The notes beneath the pieces are model-generated. The model ran no database searches. It was given only the letters and a program-made list of their open reading frames with translations, and was not told where the DNA came from. Positions 10,266-20,871 of a stretch of DNA of 64,000 nt are shown piece after piece. The stretch is taken from NCBI GenBank assembly GCA_007644065.1, contig VJWN01000011.1, forward strand, positions 248,001-312,000. The letters are read 5' to 3'. Made by a program: the position numbers and the translations under genes. Each line of letters begins with the position of its first letter. The first letter of the stretch is position 1. This DNA is from Margaritispora aquatica. Taxonomy: Eukaryota > Ascomycota > Leotiomycetes > Helotiales > Discinellaceae.

Positions 10266-11972
10266 ATGTCCTCGGACCTCCTAGCTGAATTCGACAGCTT
10301 CTATACTGCACCAACTGCTAGGCAAACATCCTCCACATCTGCGGCAAATGATCTTGCTTTCCTAAGCGGTAACAATGGCACATCCGGAGCTGGGTCCGTA
10401 TCGCAATTGCAGACTTCGGCGACGAAATCGAGTGATGATATTTGGGGCAACATAGGCGCTTTTCAATCAACTAGTACTATTCAAACAAAGCCATCAAGCC
10501 AAACAGATATATGGGGATCTTTCGAGGCTTCGATACCTTCAACCATCACACCATTGCCTGTTCAAGCAGCTCCACCAAGACAGGCAAACAATAATGGAGG
10601 GGCTGTGAGATCCGGGATTGTTCGAAGATCAACTCTCGACTTATTCTCTCAACATATGAATGATTGGGAGAACTCTCCTGTTGCCACAAAACCACAACCT
10701 AACCATGTACTGCCACCCAAGCCAATGCCTGTACGGCAGAGCTCCTCTGGTGGAGATATACTTTTTGACGCAGCAGATGAGTTAGATGCTGAGGATGATG
10801 ATGACTTTGGAGATTTTGAGGCTGCTACAATAACAGCTCCTCCACCTACTTCAGATGCCCTTTTCGACTTCTTCGAGAACCAGCCTCCAGTTGAGCAGAA
10901 GAGTTCCAAAAGGCCGAAGGACCTCCTCCCTGCCTCAACAAACTTGGCTGCACATTTACCATATCCACAAGCACCAAAGTCGCCATCATTTCAAGAAAAG
11001 ATTTCCGGGCTGGGATTTTCGGATCTTGGACTTGCAACTACTCAAGTTTCTAAGAACAAGCATGCAGAGAAACCAGTATCAGCATCACCCGTGACGGCAT
11101 GGCCAACTTACGAGCCACCTGTGCAGAAAGATCTCTACCAAGATTCCCCCGCAATTCCAGAGGAGGAGGAAGATGAATGGGGAGAGTTTGAAGACCTAGC
11201 CCCGGAAACACCTGCCTTTACTACCGCGAAAGCCACATCTGGCATTGAAGAAGATGCATGGGCTTGGGATAATGCAGACAAAGTTACCGAGACGGCACCT
11301 CCAGTGAAATCGATACCCCCTCCTACGAATGTCCCTCCGCCATCAGTCATTCTTTCCCTGTTCCCAAGCCTGTTTGACTTGCCACAAGCCACTCTGTTCA
11401 AAAGCATATCGAACCAGCAATTTTCTCTTAAAAACCGAATAATTTCTGATCCTTCAACCGTCAACTTTTTACGATCATTCTTACTCATTGCAACTGTAGC
11501 TGCTCGAGTAATTGCCGGGCGGAAATTGCGTTGGAAACGTGATACCATTCTTTCTCAATCAATGAAAATCGGACCCTCCGCAGCAGGAGGCAAAGGTGGC
11601 ATGAAGTTGACTGGTGTGGACAAGACTGAAATCACAAAAGAGGATAGAGAGGCTGCAGATGTCATTCGGATATGGCGTGAACAGCTCGGACGTTTGAAGT
11701 CGGCAATCGCTATTGCAAACACTAGTATCAAAAACCCGTCTAGCCACTTAGTGCTACCGGAGCTTAGCGATGTAATGAGCATTAAGACTCAAGAGGGTGC
11801 AATGACGGCGCCCAAGCAATGTGTGATATGTGGTCTAAAGAGAGAAGAAAGAATTGCTAAAGTAGATTTCCAAGTCGAGGACAGCTTCGGAGAATGGTGG
11901 ATAGAGTATTGGGGTCATAGAACTTGTCGAAACTTCTGGCAAGAGCACGAGTCCAAGCTTAAGCATCGATGA
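10266..11972 (+). CDS. Ppk6/Laa2-like protein, candidate AP-1 clathrin adaptor accessory
   Basis: 568-residue intronless protein starting MSSDLLAEFDSFY; an in-frame ATG 33 bp upstream is possible but reads into leader-like sequence. The N-terminal 330 residues are disordered and acidic, with repeated W/F-G-x-F-type motifs: IWGSFEAS, DDFGDFEAA and EWGEFEDLA (plus a related IWGN). Such motifs bind gamma-ear domains of clathrin adaptors. A compact helical C-terminal region follows (about 370-500: PSLFDLPQATLFKS, VAARVIAGRKLRWKRD). The end carries paired CVIC and HRTC, a possible zinc site. Fungal homologues are, as I recall, often annotated as kinase ppk6, but no kinase glycine loop, HRD or DFG is visible. 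The trafficking role is inferred from motifs and from memory of yeast Laa2. Confidence 0.72.
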   Translation: MSSDLLAEFDSFYTAPTARQTSSTSAANDLAFLSGNNGTSGAGSVSQLQTSATKSSDDIWGNIGAFQSTSTIQTKPSSQTDIWGSFEASIPSTITPLPVQAAPPRQANNNGGAVRSGIVRRSTLDLFSQHMNDWENSPVATKPQPNHVLPPKPMPVRQSSSGGDILFDAADELDAEDDDDFGDFEAATITAPPPTSDALFDFFENQPPVEQKSSKRPKDLLPASTNLAAHLPYPQAPKSPSFQEKISGLGFSDLGLATTQVSKNKHAEKPVSASPVTAWPTYEPPVQKDLYQDSPAIPEEEEDEWGEFEDLAPETPAFTTAKATSGIEEDAWAWDNADKVTETAPPVKSIPPPTNVPPPSVILSLFPSLFDLPQATLFKSISNQQFSLKNRIISDPSTVNFLRSFLLIATVAARVIAGRKLRWKRDTILSQSMKIGPSAAGGKGGMKLTGVDKTEITKEDREAADVIRIWREQLGRLKSAIAIANTSIKNPSSHLVLPELSDVMSIKTQEGAMTAPKQCVICGLKREERIAKVDFQVEDSFGEWWIEYWGHRTCRNFWQEHESKLKHR

Positions 11973-13404
11973 AAGATTAACAAAAAAAAACTCATGCATG
12001 AGTCTACACGCAATATTGTGTTCAATGGGTATAACATGTTGATCTTGGCATTTTTGGTGAGAAAATCGAACTCTACTTCAATTTTGATTCGCTTCGTGTA
12101 GTACCTCGTTGCAGTAAATCAAACAATCATAAATATAAATTTCTTCTACTGGATACAAGACCCTCGCTTTGCCTCTGGTGTCTCGATATTTGTAGTGGCA
12201 AATTCGATCAATCAGTGCTGGTATAGTACGAGTATATCAGACTTGGATGAACTCCTTTAGGTCTACGAAAGAAGTGCCAAAATTATAGCAGTAACGTCAA
12301 AAACAAAACCTCGTGATCCAAAGCTGAATCTGATACACCCTTAAACGGCCAATCGTGTCCAGTCCCCAAAGTTAGAGTAGCCTGACTTGGAATACCATCC
12401 AGCTTATATGCCACCAACTCACTCACGACCTATGTAGATTCAAAGTCCCCCAAAACTGTCATCCAGCAGGCATCAAGAACGAGTTCTCTTGTCAGGTCAA
12501 ACTGGTGTAGGTGGAGAGAGGCAAACATCGACTGGTCACCAATTCAAGTATCAAAGATTTCAGTTCCGCTGATTCGCCAGCCGCAACTTCAAAAACCCCA
12601 CAGCGAGGGGTTTTCTATAGGCCTTAGAGGCCTTGAGTTTTGCTGTTTCTTTTACGCGCTAGTTTATCCTTTGATTGTTGATTTTTGTAGTTTTTTTGAA
12701 CGTGTTTTGGGGCTGGGCATTGGGGAGAAGGATTAAGCGAGAAAGGGTGAATAGGTTACAATAGGATGGTCCAGCGTTTCAACTGCATGGCCTGATGGAT
12801 CATTAAGGCTGAAGAAAAGAAGAGAAACTGCGAGGACCCTGAGTTCAAAATCCCTATATTAGCAAGGTATTGTTACGCCGAAAGACGCCGCAGAACTCGG
12901 CCAATTTTGAGGCACAATATTGCTTTTGTTTGGTCAATTCTTTGACAGCCTTTCTGCTCAAACCATCATCTCTAGCCGAGGCAGTCAACCTCGTATTACC
13001 TTACCGGTCTGTCATTTCAGATATCCAAAACACGTCTGATATTGACATCATAGCCTATATCAGCTACGAACCTCCCTTGCAGGTGTCACTCTTTCTTCTG
13101 CCGTCCGTTGTTCTACACCGCTTGCCATCCAGCTCCTTGAACAGCTATGTTTCACAACGCCTCCAGCGAAGCTCATGGCTCCCCTTGCTCAACGTGCCGC
13201 ATCTGCAGCTTCTTTAAGACATGAAGCTGAGACTCGCAATTAGTGACGTAGATCTCGCTCGCTAAAAGCATCGACGGTACAACTCTGGATCCATCATTCT
13301 TTCTGGCTGTTCTGCCTGGTTTCAGTCACGAATACGAGGGATCTGGGGCATGCGTTGCATACGCTCCTTAATTTTCTTGTCCTTTTCGGGTTTCGGTTTC
13401 ATTC
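11973..13404. other. Intergenic region
   Basis: No supported gene. It contains a small perfect hairpin at 12592-12614 followed by a short AGGCCTTAGAGGCCTT repeat. Open frames near 12870-13217 show no recognisable family features. Confidence 0.5.
12592..12614. other. Perfect 8-bp inverted repeat (hairpin)
   Basis: AAAACCCC and GGGGTTTT separated by 7 bases. It could form a stem-loop, but the function is unknown and it may be chance. Confidence 0.5.
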
Positions 13405-14160
13405 TCACAGCAAGAGCAGACGGAAGCTTCAAATCGTGACCCGACCTCTCACCACCCAAGCTAAACATCACGATCAACAAGAGCAATTTGACCGAATCTG
13501 GCTATCTCTTTGTCTCTCCCAACCATACTCCTCATGAAGATATCACACCACTTCATCCCCGAAGTCAGGCAGGACCTTACATCTTCTCTTCCAGCGGTGA
13601 GCTCGTCTGGTCAGGCTTCTCATACGTTGCCGGCTGGAACGGTCATTTCGCAAAGCACACCTTGAACGGCCAAGATGGCCTCGAGTGTTTCGAGACCTCA
13701 CTTCCCGCATACGTAGGCCATGGTCATGGCTACCACACGGTTTTCGATGAAAGTTACAAGCTGTAAAGCAGATTAGAGCCAGCCGACACGCCCTGGTATG
13801 TATCTCTTCTCGTTCTGACGTGTTAACTCTAACATTTGTTGTAGAATATCATTTGCTGGACGATTTCCTGCCAGCCGGGTCAGGGTCCATCAGCTCATTG
13901 ACCTTGAGTTACTTGCACATGAATTTGGTTACCAAATCTGACACTGGATACCATCTCGTGTCAGCGCGGTTCTCAAGTGCGCTTTATCTCATCGATGGCA
14001 CTACTGGTGCTGCCATCTAGCGGCTAGGTGGTCCACTGTTGAGCTTCAACCTCGGACCAGGTGTTGCCTTTAGTATGTAGCACCATGCTCGCTATGTATC
14101 TCATCGCTCTGATCGCGATATCATCAGTCTATTCGACAATCTAGGCAATGCTCCAGGGGA
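13405..14160 (+). pseudogene. Decayed arylsulfotransferase (ASST)-family gene
   Basis: Translated pieces in more than one frame match the fungal ASST family (beta-propeller, normally secreted): ESGYLFVSPNHTP, GPYIFSSSGELVWSGF, GHGHGYHTVFDESYK, then LVSARFSSALYLIDGTTG, RLGGP, LSFNLGPGVAF and HHARYVSHRSDRDIISLFDN. The reading frame is broken by TGA near 13440, an apparent 1-base deletion at about 13764, and TAGs near 14018 and 14073. The two TAGs replace the W of the expected IWRLGG and the Q of QHHAR. An intron-like segment survives at about 13796-13848 (GTATGT ... TTGTAG). Homology fades after about 14160 and no full signal peptide or C-terminus is seen. Clearly non-functional. Confidence 0.78.
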
Positions 14161-14586
14161 GATGGAGATATGCGGGCGATGGGCGAGGTTGAGAGGAAGG
14201 GATTTGAGACTTCGTTTATGTTCAAGGGGACACAGATCGGTGGTGGAGAGCGGAGGCTGTAGGTGAGAAGGGAGAAGTCCTTGTTAGTACTAGAATTGTC
14301 GAGTGTGAAGTTGCTTTAAAGAGAATTTCGGTTAGTGGTAAAGAGGGTACAGGATCAAATTAAACTTTAAGAGCTTTGAAGTACTGTAATATACTAGCTG
14401 GTGCACAGTTTAAAGAAGGAATCATGTGAAAATATTATTATCATTTTGCCCATCATGTATATATTTCGCACTTCACCAAGCCTCGCTCAAATTGTGATCA
14501 AATGGCCGATATCATCTATGAGGAGGAAAACATTTCATTACTATACATCTCATCCACCCCTACACACACAACCAAAAACACACCAA
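14161..14586. other. Spacer with possible pseudogene tail
   Basis: Downstream of the ASST remnant; no supported gene. Confidence 0.4.
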
Positions 14587-14814
14587 CTACGCAAACCACC
14601 TCCTAACAACCTCCGCCTTCTCCCTCGCCAGCGCCCTTATACGCGCTTGATAGATACCCAGGCAGCGCGCACAACTCCCCTCCACGCCAGGTCCACGCAC
14701 CCGCTTATACCCACCACACATATAGCCTGCGCGGATGCGATCGCAGCGCGCGGTGCGAACTTCAGAGTGTAGGTGTGAACAGGTTAGGAAGTGGTGCGAT
14801 GTGTATGTGCACAT
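14587..14814 (-). CDS. Small Cys/His-rich protein, unknown function
   Basis: 75-residue frame with true ATG (MCTYTSHHFLTCSH). Cysteines and histidines in its first two thirds (MC...HHFLTCSHLH, RCDRIRAGYMCGG, CARCLG) resemble the small putative zinc-binding proteins I recall as common in ascomycetes. The tail is a basic helix (IYQARIRALAREKAEVVRRWF). Codon content is more gene-like than its surroundings. No signal peptide. No function can be assigned; it could be spurious, since the only support is composition and the Cys/His pattern. Confidence 0.5.
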   Translation of the reverse strand: MCTYTSHHFLTCSHLHSEVRTARCDRIRAGYMCGGYKRVRGPGVEGSCARCLGIYQARIRALAREKAEVVRRWFA

Positions 14815-15930
14815 TTTGGGGAATTCTTTAGTTTAGATGTGGTGCAGGGTTTAGTTTGAGGTTGGTTATACTTTGTTATCTGGTAGGTAGTAAGATGGTG
14901 ATGGAATGATACAATTGAATGAATCTAATTGTGCTGAGGTTTGAGGCGACTTATAGTTTTCATGATAGAATTGTTTATCCTCGATACAAAGGGTTCAAGG
15001 AAATATTCGCATCTAAGAATACCTCAAAGATGTCTTTGTCTGTGGGCTTAGAACGCCATTGTATCCACCAATAACCTAATCTATAAGTCTCTATTGTTAC
15101 GATGCCCTTTCTCTCCGCATGGCAAAAACGAAAAGTGAGCTCTCATAATTGGTGGCCAATTGAATTTCAAGTTCAGTACTTGGGAGTGTGAAAGCAAGCG
15201 AAAGGTTAAAGAAAGTGCTTTGCTTTTGTTCTTGGCTTTGAAGTAGGAGGTACCCTTGGTTCAGGGTTTCAGCTGTTATTGTAGTGTTGTTGAGGGGTGT
15301 TAGAAGACTGCTGGGTATCTGGTATGTCGTTATTGTGTGGTTTAATCCGTCAATACATATCTGAATCTTTGGATGCAATTTATTGCTTGTTCTACGCGAA
15401 AACCAAGCTTACCTTAGTCTAACGGCCAAGTACCTAGAACATGGTATTTTAACTTACCGAACGTACAGCAGTAAATGAAGCATACTGGGTAAGCTATCGC
15501 ATGTTTCTATCAAGGTAATATTGGTGGATGTTTGTAATCATCACACATTCTCCTGCTCTCGGTCTTGCTTAATCCAAAGGTCTTCCCAAGCGAGCCCTCA
15601 CTTAACAACAATAGGAAGTAGCTCTCTTCAGCTAAAATCAGTCAAGAACAATTCAAAGCGTATCATCGTATCCATTCTCATCTATCGACCAAACTATCTC
15701 GTGTACGGATGGGAGCTATGCTCACCTAGGCGCTGGTATCAAAGCCATCACCAATGCCAATAACCTATCTACTACCTAGATATGAACTCCATTCCCCGCT
15801 AAACCAAGCCCTACCGAAATCATCATCTAAAATAGTGAACCAGGAAAGCCATGCCAAAGACTCCGTCCCACCAAACACACAAAACGCTTCAGATATCCCC
15901 CAAAATCAAAGACCATTCCCATAAATCATC
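14815..15930. other. Intergenic region
   Basis: No supported gene. A 93-codon minus-strand frame at 15097-15378 has no recognisable feature. Confidence 0.5.
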
Positions 15931-18027
15931 TCACATAATCGTGCATCCATTGCTTCTCGCTCTCCTCCTGCGTCCAACGCCATCCATACCCATGCCGCCC
16001 TCTTCATCAGCAGCTAGCATCTGAGCCTCTCGTGCTCTCCTCCTACGCCTCCTAATGCCCGCACCTCCAGCACCCGCTTCCTCTGTAGCCATCATATATT
16101 CGGCCCACTTTCTCTCCAATCTACCTGCTCCAGGCAAGTCACCACGAAGAACACGTTTCATATGCTCATCAACCGTCATCTGCCAGCCATAGAAACACTT
16201 CATGCTGATAATCTCAGTAGGATATGTTGAGTGTGGTTTCTGGTACAGAGGCTTTTTGACTTCAGAATTGCGAGATAACACCTCGCGAATTCCTGTCCAG
16301 GTAACATTTGAGCAGTCGAAAATCACCAGACGAAGGCCGATCCGAGGACGGGACTGAGCGCATGTCGTCCGTGATGAGCGGGTGCGGACCATGGTCGCTA
16401 CTTCAGCTAGCACCAGATCACTGATCTTGGTGTTGTCCATATCGATGCTTCGGAGACTGACGCAAGCCTTCACAACAGGTAACATACCTGTATCACCAAG
16501 ATTCTCGCAGTAGCTAATTGACAGATGCTCAAGAATCGGTGCACAAGGTGCCTTGGCTAGGTTCTCTGATAAAAGCGTGTTTGTGAGTTCAGCAAGCTCC
16601 TCAAGGTCGAGATGCGTTAGTCGTGGAGTTGTAGCGAGCAAATCCGCGAGTGCATCATCAGTGAGGGCTGTGCACCCATTGAGTTGAAGGCCCTCAAGAT
16701 CGGGAACCAAATGTGTGAGTGTCTTGATACCAGCACTTGTAAGACGATTGCATCGGCTCAGATCTAGGTGTCGTAGTCTCCGCATTGGGACAAGAGGTAT
16801 ATCAGTCAGGACATCAGTCTCTGGATTTTGGCCAGCGATCATGACCTGCAAAGCCTCGTCGCTGAGATCTGCACAGCCACTGAGAACCAATCTTTCCAGG
16901 CTGTTGGTTTCGAAAATATCTTGTGCAACCTCAATGCTACCGAATCCTCGCACCTCTCCCGCCCTTAGGTCCCGCAGCTTTGGGCAGCCAACTATCACCG
17001 TTCTTATACCGCGAGCATCCATATGCGTGCACCACGAGACATTGAACATTTCAAGTGAGGGGCATGACTGTGCAATGATTCTGCATGTAGCATTCGTTAC
17101 TGCTGTGAGGCCAGTAAGATTCAAATTTGCCAATCTCTCGTTTGACTTCAACAGGTTGTGAAGTGTTGTACGTTGGAAGTTTCGACATCCTTCAAGGGTG
17201 GCGTTTATGAGATTCTTGCATGCTTTTACCACGACCTCCGCCCGCTTATAATGTTCGACCTGAACGCAACCACGTAGATTGAGATCTTTCACGAATGGTC
17301 CAGCTGCAACTATAATTTTGGAAAGCGATTCGGCTGGAATATCCTTATAGAACTCGGTAGCATCAAAACAAGTCCATAATTGGCCATCGAAGCAAATGGT
17401 GTTGAAATGTTTGCTCACGATGGAGGCGCGAACTAACTCCTTTGGTCGCAGATATGCAAATACTGCAAGCTTAATCTCGTGTGGCATATCTCCAAAGAAA
17501 TCGAAATTGGCTCTTCTAGCTCGCTCCTTTGTGACGATTGGTAGAGAGAAGTAGTCCTCCAAAAGCTCTGGAATGGCAGGAGTTAGTCCTGATTTTGACT
17601 GAGGTCTGCAGTCCATTGGTAGAGCACTCAGTGGACTTCCAGGAGTCAAGGACCCATAATCGACCACCCGGTTTGGAGGGTATCTGCTCTCAATAAAGGG
17701 TGTATCCAAACCAGGAGTGCTTGGTCCCGAAGTTGGGGCTGTTGAATATCCACCAGATGCGGGAGAATTGTCATAGTTTCGAGGTGAGCTCCCAGAAGCC
17801 AAGCTCACGCAAGACAACGCGCCCCGTCCATTGTAAGGACTACTAGAAGCTCTCTTGCGACCCAGCCCAGCTAGAGATGGCGACGAGGAAATACGGTGTA
17901 GACCTTGTAGAAGCTTTGCCCTTCCCTTCAACTTTGTGGGAGCAATCGCCATAGCCTCCGAGTGTTCGATAGACACTTCCGCAGAGCCATCTGCTCGTAC
18001 TATCATGTCTGGAACTGCATTGGCCAT
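15931..18027 (-). CDS. F-box / leucine-rich repeat protein with C-terminal CaaX box
   Basis: 698-residue intronless protein, probable substrate receptor of an SCF ubiquitin ligase. The start is set at MANAVPDM; the frame stays open further upstream but has no ATG there. The first 170 residues are serine/proline-rich and disordered. The F-box lies at about 180-223 (MPHEIKLAVFAYLRPKELVRA ... HFNTICFDGQLW). About twelve cysteine-type LRRs follow (for example LRHLDLSRCNRLTSAGIKTL and LEGLQLNGCTALTDDAL) to about residue 560. The end is rich in arginine and glycine and finishes in CTIM, a farnesyl-type CaaX motif preceded by a polybasic region. Human FBXL2 and FBXL20 also end in CaaX boxes, so membrane targeting is plausible here. 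An upstream non-coding or short coding exon cannot be excluded. Confidence 0.87.
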   Translation of the reverse strand: MANAVPDMIVRADGSAEVSIEHSEAMAIAPTKLKGRAKLLQGLHRISSSPSLAGLGRKRASSSPYNGRGALSCVSLASGSSPRNYDNSPASGGYSTAPTSGPSTPGLDTPFIESRYPPNRVVDYGSLTPGSPLSALPMDCRPQSKSGLTPAIPELLEDYFSLPIVTKERARRANFDFFGDMPHEIKLAVFAYLRPKELVRASIVSKHFNTICFDGQLWTCFDATEFYKDIPAESLSKIIVAAGPFVKDLNLRGCVQVEHYKRAEVVVKACKNLINATLEGCRNFQRTTLHNLLKSNERLANLNLTGLTAVTNATCRIIAQSCPSLEMFNVSWCTHMDARGIRTVIVGCPKLRDLRAGEVRGFGSIEVAQDIFETNSLERLVLSGCADLSDEALQVMIAGQNPETDVLTDIPLVPMRRLRHLDLSRCNRLTSAGIKTLTHLVPDLEGLQLNGCTALTDDALADLLATTPRLTHLDLEELAELTNTLLSENLAKAPCAPILEHLSISYCENLGDTGMLPVVKACVSLRSIDMDNTKISDLVLAEVATMVRTRSSRTTCAQSRPRIGLRLVIFDCSNVTWTGIREVLSRNSEVKKPLYQKPHSTYPTEIISMKCFYGWQMTVDEHMKRVLRGDLPGAGRLERKWAEYMMATEEAGAGGAGIRRRRRRAREAQMLAADEEGGMGMDGVGRRRRARSNGCTIM

Positions 18028-18494
18028 GGCTGACAGAGATCCTCCCAACTGAGAATCTGGTAGAAAGCGATTTGACGGATTTTGGTTGTTTCTCCCTCTT
18101 GCGCGAGGCGTTCTTGAGTTTGCGGGGTTATGCAGCTAAACTCTTGTCTCGATCTTGCAATGATTTTGGCAATGTCCAGCAGTTAAATAGACAATAGCAA
18201 AGCTTCGAAAGTACGAAGAGGATGTCTCGAGGGTATCAATAAAGTCTCCCGACCACCCAGACCCTCGCTCGTTGTTTGATCGGAAGTTTGTTTTGTACGA
18301 GGGATTTATGTCGTGCTGATGTCTGTGTGTCTATGTATTTGATGCTGTGAACTTAGCGGTCAGTTGTCCGGTTTTTGCAGATCTGTAAGGCGCAGAACTC
18401 AAAAGCTCGAAAATAAAGAGATGGAAGAAGAAAGGCATGTTATGCGACCTTACAATGAAGATGGGAAGAGAATGAAGAATGTCCGATCCAGGAG

Positions 18495-18532
18495 GTGAGT
18501 GAGTGAGTGAGTGAGTGAGTGAGTGAGTGAGT
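18495..18532. repeat. (GTGA)n microsatellite
   Basis: About nine tetranucleotide copies upstream of the F-box gene. Confidence 0.9.
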
Positions 18533-19253
18533 GTGAGTGACTGACTGAGCTGAGTAAGTGAGGGTCCAGGTGCAACTCGCTATCAAATGGTATCTGCTTA
18601 TCGGTCTCGGTGGTGGATGCACAACAAAGAATCACACGACAGCCATGAAGGACGAATATCAAAAAGAGTGTTCTGACTGATCCCGTCGAAGCCTCACTCT
18701 CACTTAAATTGGAAAGGAATGGAGGTTTGACTGAAGTATGGGGAAGCAAGGTCTAATATCTCAAGTTATACAAGTAGTCTAAGCACCGAGAGGATCTTAG
18801 TCTATTTAGTCTATTGTTCGGCTGCTTGTCGTCCTTCTGCTTTGGCTATCCCGACCGGGAAAATAAATAAAAAAGACGCCAAGACTCAAGTGAGAAAGGG
18901 AAAGGCGAGCACGAGCAGGAACCTTCTGCAGGTCGAAGCACCACCATATGCAAGCCTCTACCAGAGTGGATTGGATGGGTATTGGCGTGGGACCACCGTG
19001 AGCAAGCCATCCTCTCTCAACAGCCAAGGAAGTGCCAAATATTAATCCGTATCCGCGTTGCCACTCCACCCGACTAACGACAATGCTGTGTGCTACAGTA
19101 GGCAATTTTTAACTCTTGCAGATTCAACTATACGAGCTGAAGGAGAATTCTTCGAATTGGTAGATCCAAGTCCCAAGAAGAGTAGGAATAGGTAAGGTTA
19201 TTGCAACAAGCGAGCTGAGTGAAATGCGGGTGTAGTCAGATCTTACTACCTCT

Positions 19254-19296
19254 TTTCATGCACATGTCCTTTCATGCACATGTCCTTTCATGCACA
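19254..19296. repeat. 16-bp direct tandem repeat, 2.7 copies
   Basis: TTTCATGCACATGTCC occurs twice in full and once truncated. A related inverted copy (AAAGGACATGAAA) lies about 45 bp downstream at 19339-19352. Confidence 0.88.
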
Positions 19297-20841
19297 AAGC
19301 TGAAGTTTGAGATTCGGATTCATACCGGCGACTCATGAAAAAAGGACATGAAAACCACAGGATGAATTCCAGGTCCGTGGTATGGCTGCACTGGGGTAGT
19401 AATAGCTTGTCCTCATAAAAACATAGAGTAGAGAGGGGATAAAAATGGCCCAGCCGGTCTACAAACGAGGGGTCGTGCTCTTCAGCTTATCGACTCGAAA
19501 TAGTGGGGAGAGCTGGAAGATAAGCGTCCCCAGGACAAATAGTGCAGGTGGTAGCGGCGGCGAGTAGATCTCCATTCCTGAGTAGGCATAGTCGTTGAGC
19601 ACCCCAAGCCTTTCAGAGAGCACGGTGCTGTTTCCAGAACCTTTGCGAACCCTGGATGCATCTGCACTGTGTGGCCCCCGGATTGTAGCGAGGAGCATCG
19701 GATGAAGTCCAGACATGCTTCTCGCAGAATAATTAATCCATGGATAAAATTCCAAGGGGAGCGCTCTAGACTTTGGTAGTCGAAGATGAGGAGGAGGCTG
19801 TCCACTCAACACATTGTTGGATAAATGAAGTTGGACAACTAGTTTGCATTGCGGCTGATAGTCCCGTCTGGCAGCTGTCATTTTTCGACAAAGGTTGGCG
19901 ACTGCATAATGCGAACAAGACAGCAATCAACACTGAGGCAGCTTAAGCTTCTTCATTCAGTCTGTAACTTAGGACCCCAAGGCAGATAACGTTCGCTGAT
20001 AGGTTCTGGCAAGTCAAAGGATTGGGATAATGCCAACCTTGTGACTCCATCCAGTGCGTACAATGTCTTGTGGAAGATGGCGAGAATTAGATCACAAGAT
20101 GTGTAACAATCGGCCATTTTAAAATGTTTTCCCGAATGCCCTATGGTACTATAAAGCCCACCTATAGTGACTACTTTGATGTCTGATAGTCGACGCGAGC
20201 TTGGCTGGTCAGTAACCAGACTATCGAGTGCCTTGTTTAGCCTTGTAGAATCTGTCACTGGGTAGTAGTAGCACACCGAATTCCTACCCAAAGACGAATC
20301 TCATGATATGAGGTGGGGCTGAAGATCTTAGTCATTTATTTGACATTTTATCATGCTTTGGACGGGGTAGTTTATTAAGAAGCTGTCGGCTATCTTCAAG
20401 CCAGCTCCTAAGTGAATACCAATAACCAGCCACGAGAAAAGAAGCGAGAGAAGCTTATTATGTCGGTTAGTGTGCCAGTCTTGGCTAAGTCTGAAATGCC
20501 TTCAGTCGCCGTTGTATCCCGTTGCGAAGAGATCAAGCATGAGTTGTTGAGATGAAATTCATCTAAGCGGTAGTGTGCCAGACTACCATAGTCCTTTGCT
20601 GTAGAATAGAGTAATGTTGTACGGAGGTATCCTTTATTTGCAAAGACAATATCATGGAGCCCAAAACATGGTGAGACTTTGGTGCATTGTCCTCGCAGTT
20701 GGTGACCCCCACAAAGCGGCTTAGGGAATTGTCTGAGTCTGCATCGAATATGACATCGTGATCTTGATTCGGTGGTAAGCCGTGGCAGCAGGGGAGCCAT
20801 GAGGTGGTCTCCGCGAAGATATGTGCGGAGAAGAGAGACGT

Positions 20842-20871
20842 GGAGAGGAGAGGAGAGGAGAGGAGAGGAGA
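20842..20871. repeat. (GGAGA)n short tandem repeat
   Basis: Five to six pentamer copies in the spacer. Confidence 0.85.

Noticed and set aside
17984..18048. Apparent MGGSLS N-myristoylation start of the F-box protein
   Set aside because: The codon is TTG, not ATG; the first ATG in frame is at 18027 (MANAV).
19459..20800. Cluster of three minus-strand frames that might be exons of one gene
   Set aside because: No plausible splice sites joined them in phase into a recognisable protein; kept only as a note.
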